Below, piece by piece: positions 1-8,290 of a DNA stretch of 64,000 bases. The number at the start of each line of letters is the position of its first letter. Position 1 is the first letter of the stretch. The notes under the pieces are model-generated. The model was not told the origin of the DNA. It was given only the letters and a program-made list of their open reading frames with translations, and ran no database searches. The translations under genes and the position numbers were made by a program. The stretch is from Bradyrhizobium embrapense (lineage in GTDB: Bacteria; Pseudomonadota; Alphaproteobacteria; Rhizobiales; Xanthobacteraceae), in assembly GCF_001189235.2 (NCBI RefSeq), contig NZ_LFIP02000001.1:992001-1056000 (forward strand), in the 5' to 3' direction.

Positions 1-453
1 CCGCGCTTCGTGACGATCGTACGGCTTGAATACGCCGAGATTGACCCCGCAAGGAATCACGATTCCGGGAATCCGCTTCCGCATCTCCTCGGACACGACG
101 ACAATGGCGTCGGCGAAATGCGACACCAGTTGTGTGGACAGCCCTTCAAGGACATTCCCAAGTACGTCGGTCCCGTGCAGCGTGATGACGAGCGGCGCCC
201 GCAGCCGAAACATCGCGGGATAGGCCGAATATCCATAGTGAGCATGGACGATGTCGTATGTCGTCACGCCTGTCATTCGCACGACGTCAAAGGCGCCCTT
301 CAGATAGTTCAGCTTGGACCGGGAGCCGACAATATTGATTACGTCGACCGTGTGGCCGAACCGGCGCAGCTGCTCTACCTGCTGGTACACGAAGGCTCCG
401 GAGCCTGGTCTCTCCGGGCTCGGATACATATTGGTGACACAGAGGACCCTCAC
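1..453 (-). CDS. Family 4 glycosyltransferase, N-terminal part (cut by window edge)
   Basis: The 151 visible residues begin at a GTG codon (453) preceded five bases upstream by a GGGGGAG ribosome site, and the frame stays open to the window edge. The start (RVLCVTNMYPSPERPGSGAF) and the later HAHYGYSAYP and TLHGTDVLG segments are typical of the N-terminal Rossmann half of GT4 enzymes, which move a sugar from a nucleotide donor to a lipid-linked acceptor at the cytoplasmic membrane face. The donor-binding C-terminal half lies outside the window. The gene follows the acyltransferase gene with only 2 bases between, so it is the next gene of the minus-strand polysaccharide operon. Donor and acceptor cannot be told from sequence. 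Confidence 0.85.
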   Translation of the reverse strand, partial: MRVLCVTNMYPSPERPGSGAFVYQQVEQLRRFGHTVDVINIVGSRSKLNYLKGAFDVVRMTGVTTYDIVHAHYGYSAYPAMFRLRAPLVITLHGTDVLGNVLEGLSTQLVSHFADAIVVVSEEMRKRIPGIVIPCGVNLGVFKPYDRHEAR

Positions 454-455
454 GC

Positions 456-1217
456 CTACTCCCCCGATGCCGTGGCAGTGCCGCCGGCCCCGTTGAGCTT
501 TCGTCGGATTTCCGCAGGGACGCCCGTCACGAGCGTGTTGTCAGGCACGTCCTTCGTCACCACTGCGCCGGCGCCGACGATAGCGCCAATACCGACTCTG
601 ACGCCCGGCAGGAGATTGGCTCCCACGCCGATCGCCGCCCCGCGCGCGATAGTGGGCCCGAGCATCGGCGAGCCGTCGTAGCCGTTCCGGCCGATCGCGT
701 TGTCGTTCGAGGTACCGACGCAACCCGAGATGAACACGTCGTCTTCGATCCTCATGTTGCCGGCCAGCCAGGTGTGATCCTGCACCCGGACGCGATCGCC
801 AATGCGCGTGTTGTAATTGACCGTAACGTAACGTCCGACAACCGTCTTCGAGCCGATCCGCGACTGTTCACGGATCGAGGCCCCGTCACCGATCAGCGTC
901 CCCGCGCCGAGCGAGACGTCGTAGAAAATGACCGCGTGAGGTCCGATCGAACAATCTGCGCCGATATCGATCCATGCTTCAAAATGCGGTGCCCGCGACA
1001 GCGCGCCGGCCCCCTTGGGCACCTTCCCGATATAGGCTCCCGGGAAGATCTCGACGTTGTCCCCTATTCTCGCGCCGCTCTCGATCACGACATGCGGGTG
1101 AATGACCACCCTGTTGCCGATCGTGACATCTGATCGCACCACGGCGAACTCGGCGATCACTACATCCACGCCGATCGCCTCGGTCTCGACCACGGCCCGT
1201 GAACTAATCCGGTTCAT
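456..1217 (-). CDS. Left-handed beta-helix N-acetyltransferase, WbpD/WlbB-like
   Basis: A 253-residue protein made almost entirely of hexapeptide repeats (I-G-x-x-V type, for example IGNRVVIHPHVVI, IGDNVEIFPGAYIG), the mark of trimeric left-handed beta-helix acyltransferases. The C-terminal VTGVPAEIRRKL segment is common in the sugar N-acetyltransferase branch. The ATG at 1217 sits 2 bases after the aminotransferase stop. An in-frame extension upstream would run back through the aminotransferase gene and has no hexapeptide pattern, so I rejected it. Next to a DegT-type aminotransferase and a Gfo/Idh oxidoreductase, it most likely acetylates the new 3-amino group of a UDP-2-acetamido-3-amino-uronate, as WbpD does. 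The exact sugar is inferred from gene company. Confidence 0.85.
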   Translation of the reverse strand: MNRISSRAVVETEAIGVDVVIAEFAVVRSDVTIGNRVVIHPHVVIESGARIGDNVEIFPGAYIGKVPKGAGALSRAPHFEAWIDIGADCSIGPHAVIFYDVSLGAGTLIGDGASIREQSRIGSKTVVGRYVTVNYNTRIGDRVRVQDHTWLAGNMRIEDDVFISGCVGTSNDNAIGRNGYDGSPMLGPTIARGAAIGVGANLLPGVRVGIGAIVGAGAVVTKDVPDNTLVTGVPAEIRRKLNGAGGTATASGE

Positions 1218-1219
1218 CC

Positions 1220-2383
1220 TCACACCTTCCCGCCGTCGGCGTGCATCGGGACGGGCCTCCGCTGCAGTTCCTGGTGGCTGTCGCGGTCCGCAACGGCAAG
1301 CACAGTCGCGGCGATACGGCGCACCTGGTCGCGCGTGAGCTCGGGGAACATCGGTAGCGACAATGATCGAGCGGCCATCGCTTCGCAGCAGGGCAGGTCT
1401 CCCTGCTTGTAGCCGAGATAGGCGAACGCTGGCTGTAGATGCAGCGGCAACGGATAGTGGATTCCGCTCGCCACGCCGACCTCGTCGAGCCGCTTGCGCA
1501 TTGCGTCCCGCTCGTTCGTGGTGATCACGTACAAGTGGTAGACGTGCGTGGATCCCGTTCGGACGAACGGTGTCTCGATGCCCGGGTGTCTCAATTCCGC
1601 AGTATACCACTCCGCAGCACGCCGCCGATGCTCGTTCCACTCGTCCAGGCGCCGGAGCTTGACCTGCAGAACTGCAGCCTGGAGAGCATCGAGCCGACTG
1701 TTGAAGCCGACCTCGGCGTGATGGTAGTGGGTCGTTCGACCGTGATCGCGCAACCGTTCGATCCGCTCGGCAATCGCTGCATTGTTGGTGGTGACGGCTC
1801 CCCCATCACCGTATGCCCCGAGGTTCTTTCCCGGGTAGAACGAAAAGCAGGCTACGTCGCCAAGCGCCCCGGTTCGGATCCCGTGATATTCCGCTCCATG
1901 CGCCTGGGCTGCGTCCTCAATCACAAAGAGGCCGCGCCGCCGTGCAATGTCCTTGATCGGGCCCATGTCGGCCGGCTGGCCAAAGAGGTGAACTGGAACG
2001 ATCGCCTTGGTGCGACTGGTCAGGGCGCGCTCGATCATCCCCGGATCGATCGTCTGGGTATCCGGATCGATATCGACGAATACCGGCTGCGCTCCTGTCG
2101 CTACGATTGCCGCAGCGGTGGCGATGAAGGTATGGGCGGTCGTAATGACCTCGTCGCCTTGACCAACACCCAAAGCCCGCAGCGCAAGATGAAGCGCGTC
2201 CGTGCCGCTCGCCACGCCACGCGCATAGGACACCTGGCAAAACGCGGCAAAATCTCTTTCGAACGACGCAACCGCTTCGCCGCCGATGAACTGCGTGGAT
2301 TCGAGAACACCGCGAATTGCGTCGGCCACCTCGTCCTTTAGCGTCGCATATTGTGCCTTGAGATCTACGAACGGAATTTTCAT
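1220..2383 (-). CDS. DegT/DnrJ/EryC1/StrS sugar aminotransferase, WbpE/WlbC-like
   Basis: A 387-residue PLP enzyme starting at ATG 2383. Visible landmarks are the SGTDALHLAL cofactor-phosphate region near residue 60, the aspartate in IEDAAQAHGA (about 157), and the PLP lysine in FYPGKNLGAYGDGG (K186). The family transaminates keto-sugar nucleotides, usually with glutamate as donor. Its position between a WbpB-like dehydrogenase and a WbpD-like acetyltransferase argues for the 3-amination step of a 2,3-diamino-uronic acid pathway. It is full length and its stop lies 2 bases before the acetyltransferase start, so the two are probably co-translated. Other DegT products (for example 4-amino sugars) cannot be excluded from sequence alone. 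Confidence 0.9.
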   Translation of the reverse strand: MKIPFVDLKAQYATLKDEVADAIRGVLESTQFIGGEAVASFERDFAAFCQVSYARGVASGTDALHLALRALGVGQGDEVITTAHTFIATAAAIVATGAQPVFVDIDPDTQTIDPGMIERALTSRTKAIVPVHLFGQPADMGPIKDIARRRGLFVIEDAAQAHGAEYHGIRTGALGDVACFSFYPGKNLGAYGDGGAVTTNNAAIAERIERLRDHGRTTHYHHAEVGFNSRLDALQAAVLQVKLRRLDEWNEHRRRAAEWYTAELRHPGIETPFVRTGSTHVYHLYVITTNERDAMRKRLDEVGVASGIHYPLPLHLQPAFAYLGYKQGDLPCCEAMAARSLSLPMFPELTRDQVRRIAATVLAVADRDSHQELQRRPVPMHADGGKV

Positions 2384-2424
2384 TTTCCAGCCTCACCAGG
2401 ATTCATTTCTATCACTCGAAAATC

Positions 2425-3084
2425 TCATCGAGCACCACGGCCCCGCAGCACCGCGGGAACCGTCAGGGCAATCAGCTTCAGATCGGTCCACACCGTCCAG
2501 TTCATTGCATACTCGACGTCCATCTCGAGCATCGCGTCCGGGCCCAGGCGACCACGGCCGCGAACCTGACAAAGTCCGGTAATGCCGGGCTTCACGATAT
2601 GCCGTTGATGATGCCAGTCGCGGAAGTACGCGAGTTCATAGGGAATCGCGGGCCGCGGACCGACGATACTCATTTCGCCTCGCAATACGTTGACCAGTTG
2701 CGGCAGTTCGTCGACGCTGGTTCTCCGCAGCAACCGCCCCACGCGCGTCACGCGAGGATCATCTGTCAGCTTGTATGGCGCATCCGGATCGTTCGAGAGG
2801 ACCTCCTTCGCCCAAACCCGCCGGATCGCGTCGCGATGGATGTTTTCGTCGGCGTTGTGATAAAGCGTCCGGAACTTGAGGCAATTGAAGGGCTTCTCGT
2901 CTCGTCCGACCCGGCGCTGGCAAAAGATCGCCGGCCCGGGACTGTCGAGGCGGATCGCGATCCACACCGCTACGAGAAACGGGGCCAGCAAGAGGATCGC
3001 GGTGACGCTCACAGCGATGTCAAGCGCCCGCTTAACGAATTCCCGCGGGCTCGCCTTCCATCGCAAGGCTTCATCTAACGACAA
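2425..3084 (-). CDS. Initiating undecaprenyl-phosphate sugar-1-phosphate transferase (bacterial sugar transferase family)
   Basis: The protein has the classic layout of the short sugar transferases: one membrane helix ([21 protein letters not shown]) near the N-terminus, then the cytosolic catalytic part with [20 protein letters not shown], the [22 protein letters not shown] stretch and the GPRPAIPYE motif, and [13 protein letters not shown] near the C-terminus. It transfers a sugar phosphate to undecaprenyl phosphate and so starts repeat-unit assembly. The start is uncertain: no ATG is in frame. I placed it at TTG 3084, which overlaps the end of the oxidoreductase gene by 14 bases; a longer version reaching 3228 is possible. 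The long N-terminal domain of WbaP-type enzymes is absent. Confidence 0.85.
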   Translation of the reverse strand: MSLDEALRWKASPREFVKRALDIAVSVTAILLLAPFLVAVWIAIRLDSPGPAIFCQRRVGRDEKPFNCLKFRTLYHNADENIHRDAIRRVWAKEVLSNDPDAPYKLTDDPRVTRVGRLLRRTSVDELPQLVNVLRGEMSIVGPRPAIPYELAYFRDWHHQRHIVKPGITGLCQVRGRGRLGPDAMLEMDVEYAMNWTVWTDLKLIALTVPAVLRGRGAR

Positions 3085-4231
3085 TTTCCGCAGCCCCCGC
3101 CGACGCGTTCCGCCGCAGAAACGCCGGTTGATGTGTTCCGTTGCCACGGTGCTCCTGGTTGAGGCGCAGACATTCCGATGCAGCTTCGAGCGCTTCGACG
3201 ACGCGCAAGCCATGCGCTCCGTTCGCAACGGGCTGCGTCCCGGTCTTGATTGCGTTGACGAAGTCGAGCAACTCGAGCTTCAGCGGCTCGCTGCTGGATA
3301 TCGCGGGGATATGAACGTCGCCATGGTGATAAGCCGACTGGAAGTCGGCGTATGAATCTCCGTTGATCCGCGGTCTGAAGCGCTTCTGGTAAACGCGGAC
3401 CTTCTCGGACGGCTCGACGTCGTCGAACACCAGCATCGCATCGCTTCCGACGACCGTGATCTGGCGCACCTTGACAGGGTCCAACCATGAAACATGCACA
3501 TGGGCGGTTGGCCCGCTCTTGAAGCCCAACTTGGCGTAAACGACATCCTCGACGTCCGGCAGAACGTGCGCGCAGCCCCAGGCGCCGATGTTGTGCGCGA
3601 CCTCCTCGAGCAGGAAGAAGATGATCGAGAGGTCATGCGGCGCCAAATCCCACAGGACATTGGCATCGGGCCGGTAGAGACCGAGATTCAGGCGCCGCGA
3701 GTCGATGTAGTAGAGCTCGCCGAGAGAGCCGCTCCGGATCATCTGGCGCATGACACCCACCGCCGGATGGTACTCGAACGTGTGCCCGACCATCAGCACG
3801 CGCTTCCGTTCTTCGGCCATCGCGATCAGTTCGCGGCAATGCGCGCTCGTCATGGCCAACGGCTTTTCGACGAGCGCGTGCTTTCCCGCGTTCAGCGCTG
3901 CCCGCGCCAACTCAAAGTGAGTCACCGCCGGGGTCGCTATGATCACCCCATCGATCGAAGGATCATCCAGAATCGCGTCGAAATCGTGCGAAACAGCGAC
4001 CGACGGATACTGTGATTTTACATATTCCAGTCTGTCAGACCGCGTGTCGGCGGCCATCGACACCCTTGCGCCGATATCGTGGCCAACGCGGATGTGTTTT
4101 GCGCCCCAGTAGCCGCAACCGATGACGGCGAGCGACGGGCCGGATTTTGCGGCATGAATTTCCGCGCCGGCGGTTTGGTCCTGAATACCAATCAGGCCCG
4201 GAACAAGCTTGGAATATAATTGGTTCGACAT
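3071..4231 (-). CDS. Gfo/Idh/MocA oxidoreductase, WbpB/WlbA-like
   Basis: A 386-residue NAD(P)-dependent sugar oxidoreductase. The N-terminal Rossmann motif is IGCGYWGAKHI, the catalytic-lysine region is ALVEKPLA, and a GHTFEYHPAV segment follows, as in UDP-GlcNAcA 3-dehydrogenases. I chose ATG 4231; an upstream in-frame TTG at 4261 adds ten unlikely residues. In the WbpB/WlbA reaction the 3-hydroxyl of UDP-N-acetylglucosaminuronate is oxidised to a ketone, the substrate of the neighbouring aminotransferase. It is the first gene of the leftward operon (oxidoreductase, sugar transferase, aminotransferase, acetyltransferase, glycosyltransferase). The specific substrate is an inference from this company. 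Confidence 0.85.
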   Translation of the reverse strand: MSNQLYSKLVPGLIGIQDQTAGAEIHAAKSGPSLAVIGCGYWGAKHIRVGHDIGARVSMAADTRSDRLEYVKSQYPSVAVSHDFDAILDDPSIDGVIIATPAVTHFELARAALNAGKHALVEKPLAMTSAHCRELIAMAEERKRVLMVGHTFEYHPAVGVMRQMIRSGSLGELYYIDSRRLNLGLYRPDANVLWDLAPHDLSIIFFLLEEVAHNIGAWGCAHVLPDVEDVVYAKLGFKSGPTAHVHVSWLDPVKVRQITVVGSDAMLVFDDVEPSEKVRVYQKRFRPRINGDSYADFQSAYHHGDVHIPAISSSEPLKLELLDFVNAIKTGTQPVANGAHGLRVVEALEAASECLRLNQEHRGNGTHQPAFLRRNASAGAAEIVVR

Positions 4232-4978
4232 GTTTGTCACGATCACGCCAGAGGAAAGCAAGAGTGAATGTCAGTATCCTCACGAGCACGGTTATCTCGC
4301 CATGTTGGCTCCCTGTTTGAAGGCCTTAGCGTGCGTTCGTGCAGGATATCCGCTCGGGCGCGCACGCCGCTGTAGAACTCGGATTATGGCGCACGCCCAT
4401 CGGGGGTACCCCGGCCCCTGCGCGGACTGCGGGCGAGCTTCGCACGCAGCGCAATGGCCGCACCGGGTGCATCAAGGAGTTGCGGCACCGCGTTGTAATT
4501 CATGAATTTTTTGACTTGCAGCGCCGGTCGCACGTGCCGACGGAGATCGGCTCGGCGCCGTCGTCCCTCGTTACGGCTGCCCGCCCGTCCCACGTGCGGA
4601 ACTGGCCCCCGGCAATCCGATGCCCCAGGGCCGGAAGCGGCACGTTGCGTTCCGCCGAATGATAGTGCTGCGGATTGATGCCGCCGGATCTGCACGTCAC
4701 CTCGTCACCCCGAGGAGGAGCCAATCCGATCACGATACGGCCGCCCTACCGCCTACCGCAGATTAGTTGGCGGCAAGCCCTATGCGCATCTGTGCTTCAG
4801 TGGAAACCCGGTCGCCTATCGTATAGGACTCCTCAAAACACGGGGTACAAGCGCGAGGTCAGGAACGATCGGCACGATGTCCCAGCCTTGCCCAAGAGTA
4901 GCCTTGCCCAAGAGTAGCCTTGCCCAAGAGTAGCCTTGCCGAAAGATGGCGCAAACCCAAGGATGAGACGTCGACGCT
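4232..4978. other. 747-bp intergenic region between divergent polysaccharide genes
   Basis: No convincing gene is seen on either strand; the open frames here lack protein-like composition. The region must hold the promoters of the leftward sugar-biosynthesis operon and of the rightward deacetylase-like gene, but I could not point to a clear -35/-10 pair. Its one obvious structure is a short tandem repeat just upstream of the rightward gene, listed separately. Confidence 0.6.
4884..4945. repeat. 16-bp tandem repeat, nearly four copies
   Basis: The unit AGCCTTGCCCAAGAGT occurs three times without a mismatch (4884-4899, 4900-4915, 4916-4931), followed by a fourth, diverging partial copy (AGCCTTGCCGAAAG). 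The array ends about 35 bases before the ATG at 4979, so a change in copy number would alter the leader or promoter spacing of that gene. It is not a CRISPR: there are no spacers. Confidence 0.95.
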
Positions 4979-6721
4979 ATGGACAACGGCTCTTCGATCG
5001 CGCTCCTGCTCCATGAGGACGCTCTATCGCCCAATGATTGCCATCTGTCGGAAATTCTCGATCTCTTTGAAATTCCGTGGACGACGCTGACAATCGCCGA
5101 AGCGAACGGGGACAATGTTGCCGCGCTGACAGCGGGTCATCTGCAATTCTCCATCCTGACTTCCGCACCCTGTCTCGCCGAAGTCCTGCAGCGCTGCAAG
5201 ACAGAGGCGCTCCCGACCTGGTTGGCCGCCGCCGCTTCGATCTTCGTCTATGGATTTCAGGCAACGGATCCTTGCCAGGCCCTCCTGCGCCAAATCACGG
5301 GAGACCCCGCGGCGGAAGTCCGCGACTCCAATCCGTGGCCGATGAACGCATCGGTCACCGATGCTTTTCCGGAAATGTGCGGCCCAATGTCCGGCCTGCA
5401 GATCCGATTGGAGCGTGGCGCCGCCGATGCCGCGCTCGTCATCCGCAACAGCCAGTTACAAAGCATCGTCGGAGCGCCCGACGGACACCTGTTCGCCGGG
5501 TTCACCAATTGCGGTGTCCGCTTTTTTGTCGACTCTTCGCTGACGATGGTGGACATCCGCGAACGCACCGCAACCTACTTTGACGTGAAAAAGCGTTTTG
5601 CCGGCGCGGTGCCAATCGTGATGTATCTGAAGTGGGCGTTCCGCGACGTCTGCTTGGCGGCAACCGAAACCAGCGCTTGCCTGATCATTGACGATCCGCC
5701 TCTGTGGCCACGATACGGTCTCCTCGATTTCGACGAGCTGCTGCAGCTCGCCGACAAGCTGACATTCGCAACGACCGTTGCCTTCATCCCATGGAACTGG
5801 CGACGAACAAATCGCCGGACTGTGGCCGCCTTTCGGGAAAGCAAAGGGCGATTGTCCGTCTGCGTGCATGGCTGTGATCACACCCGTGGTGAATTTGCCG
5901 CCCGCTCGCTCGAGCTGCTCGACAAGAGGCTGAAGACCGCCAGACTTCGAATGCAGGCCCTTCGCAACACGACCGCGCTCGACCACGAAAACGTGATGGT
6001 CTTCCCACAAGGGGCTTTCTCGCCAGAGGCCGCCTCGGCACTCAAGCGGAATGGCTTCATCGCGGCAGTCAACACAGAGGTCGCACCAGCCAATAACGCG
6101 CCGAACGGAACGACGGTCGCAGACCTCTGGAGCGTCGCCATCGTCCGGTATGGCAGCTTCCCGATTTACACGCGACGCTACATTGATCACGGCATCGAAA
6201 ACTTCGCATTTGACGGAATTCTGGGAAAACCGTGCTTCATTGCCGGGCATCACGACCTCCTCCGCGGCCACGGCAGCGAACTGGCGGCATTCCTTCGGCA
6301 GCTCGCGGCCTTGCGATGGACCCTTCGTTGGCGGCCTCTCGAGGAAGCCGTTTGCCGCAGCTACAGCATTCGCCCCAACGGTGAAGCAATCGCAGTAAGG
6401 ATGTTTGCTGAACGGCTTCTTTTCGAAAACAGCGAGGAAGTGACGCGACGGATCTTGGTCACGAAGCGGGAACCACAGCTCGCCTCCCTGAAGGGGATTA
6501 CAGTCAACCAAGACATGGTCCCTTATGAGCACCTGGACGGATGCGCTCGACTGATGGTCGATGTCCCTCCCGGTGGCTCGGCCGATATACGCGTTTATCA
6601 CAGGCAGCTGGACGTCTCCCCCGATTCAGACTCCATCCGATACCGGCTCGGGGTGGCGCTTCGGCGTTACCTATCCGAACTCCGCGACAATTACGGTTAC
6701 CTACTTCGCCTCCGCGTGTAG
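4979..6721 (+). CDS. Polysaccharide-deacetylase-like (NodB-fold) protein
   Basis: 580 residues from ATG 4979. The central part (about residues 235-430) looks like a divergent NodB/CE4 barrel: ACLIIDDPPLW stands where CE4 enzymes have the catalytic/metal aspartates, and VCVHGCDHTRGEF supplies an H-x3-H metal-binding pair. A strand with VFPQGAFS follows, as in the family. No signal peptide is evident, so it may act in the cytoplasm, or the flanking N- and C-terminal domains (unrecognised) may anchor it. Within a polysaccharide locus, removal of N- or O-acetyl groups from the glycan is the obvious guess; the substrate is unknown. It diverges from the sugar-nucleotide operon and is followed by 306 non-coding bases. 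Confidence 0.65.
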   Translation: MDNGSSIALLLHEDALSPNDCHLSEILDLFEIPWTTLTIAEANGDNVAALTAGHLQFSILTSAPCLAEVLQRCKTEALPTWLAAAASIFVYGFQATDPCQALLRQITGDPAAEVRDSNPWPMNASVTDAFPEMCGPMSGLQIRLERGAADAALVIRNSQLQSIVGAPDGHLFAGFTNCGVRFFVDSSLTMVDIRERTATYFDVKKRFAGAVPIVMYLKWAFRDVCLAATETSACLIIDDPPLWPRYGLLDFDELLQLADKLTFATTVAFIPWNWRRTNRRTVAAFRESKGRLSVCVHGCDHTRGEFAARSLELLDKRLKTARLRMQALRNTTALDHENVMVFPQGAFSPEAASALKRNGFIAAVNTEVAPANNAPNGTTVADLWSVAIVRYGSFPIYTRRYIDHGIENFAFDGILGKPCFIAGHHDLLRGHGSELAAFLRQLAALRWTLRWRPLEEAVCRSYSIRPNGEAIAVRMFAERLLFENSEEVTRRILVTKREPQLASLKGITVNQDMVPYEHLDGCARLMVDVPPGGSADIRVYHRQLDVSPDSDSIRYRLGVALRRYLSELRDNYGYLLRLRV

Positions 6722-7027
6722 CGGTCGCGGTACGATTTGAATCGCGAGTTTCGTGGCCGCCCCTCCGCGAACAGTTCGGCGATTCCCACGTTCGATCCAC
6801 TTCCGCCCGCGATCAACAATGAAAGGTCGGACAGCCCCCTTTCAGGCCGTCCTCTTCTTGCCAAAACCGGAATAGGTAGCCCGAAAAAGTTGCGGTTCTG
6901 CGGGCCTGAACGAATACAATTGCGACGTAGTTTGAAGTCCCTGGTGATTGCGATCCCCGGTCTAAAAGCCAACCCCCAAGCAGCCGTCAGCGTTGCCATC
7001 GCAACCTGTTGCGCATGATGGATCAGA
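6722..7027. other. 306-bp intergenic region upstream of the AlgD-like gene
   Basis: No gene and no clear terminator or promoter could be identified. A GGATCAGA sequence just before ATG 7028 is a weak ribosome-binding site. Confidence 0.4.
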
Positions 7028-8290
7028 ATGAAAATAGCCGTGTTCGGACTCGGTTACGTCGGAATGACGACAGCCGCTTGCCTCGCCAGGCAAGGCCACG
7101 AAGTCATCGGCGTCGACATCAGCGATGAAAAGATTGCGATCGTCAATGCGGGCAAATCTCCAATCACGGAGCCCGGTCTCGATCAACTGGTCGAGTCCGC
7201 TGTCCGAAAGCGCCTGCTGAGCGCAACAAAGGACGCGAGCGGGCACCTCGACGCGTGCACGTTGGCCATAGTGTGTGTGGGAACACCGAGTGCGCCGGAC
7301 GGGTCCCACAACATGAGCTTCGTCGCCGAAGTTTCCCATCAGATTGCCGACCTAGTCAGCCCCACTCGCACGACGCCGCTGACCGTCGTGTTCCGTTCCA
7401 CGATGCGGCCCGGCACAATCGAGGATCTGGTCCTGCCGATTTTCGAAGGCGCATTGAACGGCAGAATGGACCTCGTCGAGGTTGTCTACAATCCCGAGTT
7501 CCTGCGCGAATCGGTTGCGATCGAAGATTTCTTCAATCCTCCAAAGATCGTGGTTGGAACGAAGGACGGAGAACGGTGCACGGCGCTTGACGAACTGAAC
7601 GCAAACATCGCAGCACCCGTCTTTTTCACGACCTATCGTACTGCAGAGATGACCAAGTTCGTCGACAACTCGTTCCACGCTGTGAAGATTGCGTTTGCCA
7701 ACGAAGTCGGCCGCGTCTGCGACAAGCTCGGCATCAGCGCAGCCACCGTTCACAAGATCTTCGTCTCCGACACCAAGCTCAACGTCTCGCCGTATTATTT
7801 AAGGCCGGGCGGCGCATTCGGCGGCTCCTGCCTGCCCAAGGACGTTCGTGCGCTCCAATACATCGCAAGCGACGTCGGGGCGCACACCTGGCTCGTGGAT
7901 TCTGTGCTCAGATCGAACGACGAGCACAAGAATTTCCTGTTCGAAAATTGCCTGAAGGCAGTCCCGCCTGGCGGACGAGTGCTTATGCTGGGGCTCGCCT
8001 TCAAGGAGAACAGCGACGATCTTCGCGAAAGTCCGAATATCGACCTGGCTCGCAAGTTCCTCCGCTTGCACATCGGCCTGTCGATCTACGATCCACACGT
8101 CGAGCCATCGAAGCTGCTGGGGCAGAACCTCGGCTATGCGTTCTCCAATCTGCCCGCGCTCCGCAAATTGCTGATCCCCAAGTCCGCGGCCGAAGCGGAG
8201 CTATTCGACCTTGTCATAGATACCCGAGGGTGGGCGAAGCAAATGGCGCTGAACGCAAGACGGGTCATTGATGTCAACACTCTCTCATGA
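7028..8290 (+). CDS. AlgD-like nucleotide-sugar 6-dehydrogenase
   Basis: A 420-residue UDP-glucose/GDP-mannose dehydrogenase family enzyme, which oxidises the C6 hydroxyl of a sugar nucleotide to a carboxylate with two NAD+. It has the N-terminal NAD motif FGLGYVGMTTAACL, YNPEFLRES, the catalytic-domain segment SFHAVKIAFANEVG, and the active-site cysteine in FGGSCLPKD at residue 268. The sequence around this motif resembles GDP-mannose dehydrogenase AlgD, whose catalytic cysteine is also Cys268, more than UDP-glucose dehydrogenases. It therefore probably supplies a uronic acid (GDP-mannuronate or a related sugar). The following glycosyltransferase starts 20 bases inside its end, so the two are translationally coupled. 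Confidence 0.9.
   Translation: MKIAVFGLGYVGMTTAACLARQGHEVIGVDISDEKIAIVNAGKSPITEPGLDQLVESAVRKRLLSATKDASGHLDACTLAIVCVGTPSAPDGSHNMSFVAEVSHQIADLVSPTRTTPLTVVFRSTMRPGTIEDLVLPIFEGALNGRMDLVEVVYNPEFLRESVAIEDFFNPPKIVVGTKDGERCTALDELNANIAAPVFFTTYRTAEMTKFVDNSFHAVKIAFANEVGRVCDKLGISAATVHKIFVSDTKLNVSPYYLRPGGAFGGSCLPKDVRALQYIASDVGAHTWLVDSVLRSNDEHKNFLFENCLKAVPPGGRVLMLGLAFKENSDDLRESPNIDLARKFLRLHIGLSIYDPHVEPSKLLGQNLGYAFSNLPALRKLLIPKSAAEAELFDLVIDTRGWAKQMALNARRVIDVNTLS

Noticed and set aside
1218..1640. Possible 141-residue N-terminal extension of the acetyltransferase
   Set aside because: It lies entirely inside the aminotransferase gene in another frame, is arginine-rich and has no hexapeptide pattern.
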